A stretch of DNA of 6,878 nucleotides from an uncultured Eubacteriales bacterium (GTDB lineage Bacteria; Bacillota; Clostridia; Lachnospirales; Anaerotignaceae), in the NCBI GenBank assembly GCA_959604475.1, contig CAUHBX010000051.1, positions 1 to 6,878 of the forward strand. Reading direction: 5' to 3'. Under the pieces are notes generated by a model. It saw only the letters and a list, made by a program, of their open reading frames with translations, ran no database searches and was not told where the DNA came from. This document shows positions 6,523 through 6,878 of this stretch, piece after piece; the first letter of the stretch is position 1, and every line of letters starts with the position of its first letter. Both the position numbers and the translations under genes were made by a program.

Positions 6523-6590
6523 AAAATCTCTCCTTTCATATTAACAACTTCGTTACTCTTCAGTATCTGTACCAAGAAATTTATATCCAT
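6519..6590 (-). CDS. Possible 23-codon leader ORF coupled to the protease gene
   Basis: On the minus strand an ATG at 6588-6590 opens a frame of 23 codons (MDINFLVQIL... ending KGEIL). It reads through the protease ribosome binding site and stops at TGA (6519-6521), overlapping the protease ATG as ATGA. Such an overlap allows translational coupling. Its own ribosome site is weak (GGATAA about 8 bases upstream). It could be a regulatory leader peptide, or a chance frame in an AT-rich leader of about 135 bases. Confidence 0.25.
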   Translation of the reverse strand: MDINFLVQILKSNEVVNMKGEIL

Positions 6591-6634
6591 CTTTGTTATC
6601 CGGTTAAATTTATTAGTCGACGGCCGAAAACAAA

Positions 6635-6669
6635 TATAGTACAAACATACCAGGTATATTTGTACTATA
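6635..6669. promoter_or_regulatory. 35-base near-perfect palindrome overlapping the protease -10 box, probable operator
   Basis: The left arm (6635-6651, TATAGTACAAACATACC) and right arm (6653-6669, GGTATATTTGTACTATA) are reverse complements with one mismatch (positions 6646 and 6658) around a single central A. One arm contains the -10 box and the other lies downstream of the start site, so a bound dimer would block RNA polymerase. As RNA it could also form a hairpin, in part, at the 5' end. I cannot name the regulator; GTACAAA...TTTGTAC does not match a site I recognise with confidence. Confidence 0.75.
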
Positions 6670-6692
6670 AATTATTTGCCGAATTTTGTCAA
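6664..6692 (-). promoter_or_regulatory. Strong sigma-A promoter of the protease gene
   Basis: On the minus strand a perfect TTGACA (6687-6692) is followed by exactly 17 bases and TATAGT (6664-6669), one base off consensus. Transcription should begin near 6657, leaving a leader of about 135 bases. It is the best sigma-A match in the window, and its -10 box is the outer edge of the palindrome at 6635-6669, which implies that it is normally repressed. Confidence 0.85.
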
Positions 6693-6711
6693 TATAAATT
6701 TAGAAATTTAA

Positions 6712-6878
6712 TTAATGTGGACATTTTGCATAATGTACTGATTTATATTCTTCCCCAATCTTATATTTATCACAAATAGTACATTTTTTAGCGTAACAAT
6801 ATTTTGTATCACAAGAACCGTCGCTGTTTTTCTCATGTACAGAAACCTTTGTGTCAATCCAATCATGTATATGGTATG
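6712..6878 (-). CDS. Cysteine-rich C-terminus of an unidentified protein (cut by window edge)
   Basis: The minus strand is open from the window edge to TAA at 6712-6714, giving 54 residues. They are rich in cysteine and histidine, with six cysteines in the last 35: SCDTKYCYAKKCTICD, then YAKCPH at the very end, plus several histidines (HIHDW, VHEK, VHYAK). The spacing suggests metal binding or disulfide bonding, but no named zinc-finger pattern fits clearly. I do not recognise the family. The frame is supported by its amino-acid composition and by its end just ahead of the protease promoter, about 20 bases from the -35 box. No GC-rich terminator follows it, so readthrough into the protease gene is possible. 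Confidence 0.6.
   Translation of the reverse strand, partial: YHIHDWIDTKVSVHEKNSDGSCDTKYCYAKKCTICDKYKIGEEYKSVHYAKCPH

Noticed and set aside
6523..6663. Riboswitch in the protease leader
   Set aside because: The leader is long enough, but I could not recognise any known aptamer core or an expression-platform terminator.
6694..6711. Terminator after the cysteine-rich gene
   Set aside because: AAATTT-type symmetry is present, but it has no G or C pairs to form a stable stem.

Overview
The window looks like chromosomal DNA from a low-GC, Gram-positive anaerobe of the class Clostridia; I cannot place the genus from sequence alone. The clues are a long bifunctional Rel-type stringent-response protein, strong AGGAG-type ribosome binding sites, sigma-A style promoters with TATAAT/TTGACA boxes, S-layer-homology (SLH) surface anchoring, and the gene order. 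Two parts differ in composition. The left half (about 1-3330) is moderately GC-rich and carries housekeeping genes. The right half (about 3360-6878) is more AT-rich and carries membrane and surface genes.

Left half: positions 1-589 (minus) hold the N-terminal 196 codons of a RelA/SpoT homologue, cut by the window edge, with an intact HD hydrolase site. A divergent promoter region (590-903) separates it from a compact plus-strand operon. The operon contains a TtcA-family tRNA 2-thiocytidine synthase (904-1626), a complete tyrosine recombinase (1619-2692) that overlaps ttcA by 8 bases, and a Nudix hydrolase of the CoA-pyrophosphatase type (2697-3329), which begins 4 bases after the recombinase stop. 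A GC-rich hairpin at 3335-3361 closes the operon and probably also stops transcription arriving from the right.

Right half: all genes are on the minus strand. In transcription order from the right edge they are the cysteine-rich C-terminus of an unidentified protein (6712-6878, partial), a secreted trypsin-fold serine protease with a long pro-region (5254-6522), a secreted SLH protein with a C-terminal beta-rich domain (4121-5137), and a small three-helix membrane protein with a soluble C-terminal domain (3364-3897). The protease has a near-consensus promoter (TTGACA, 17 bases, TATAGT) whose -10 box lies in a 35-base near-perfect palindrome. This looks like a repressor operator. A 23-codon upstream reading frame then overlaps the protease start codon.

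The least ordinary points are the operator-controlled secreted protease next to an SLH surface protein, and a catalytically complete recombinase embedded in a housekeeping operon with no visible mobile-element context. I found no CRISPR array, tRNA, rRNA, insertion sequence or recognisable riboswitch.
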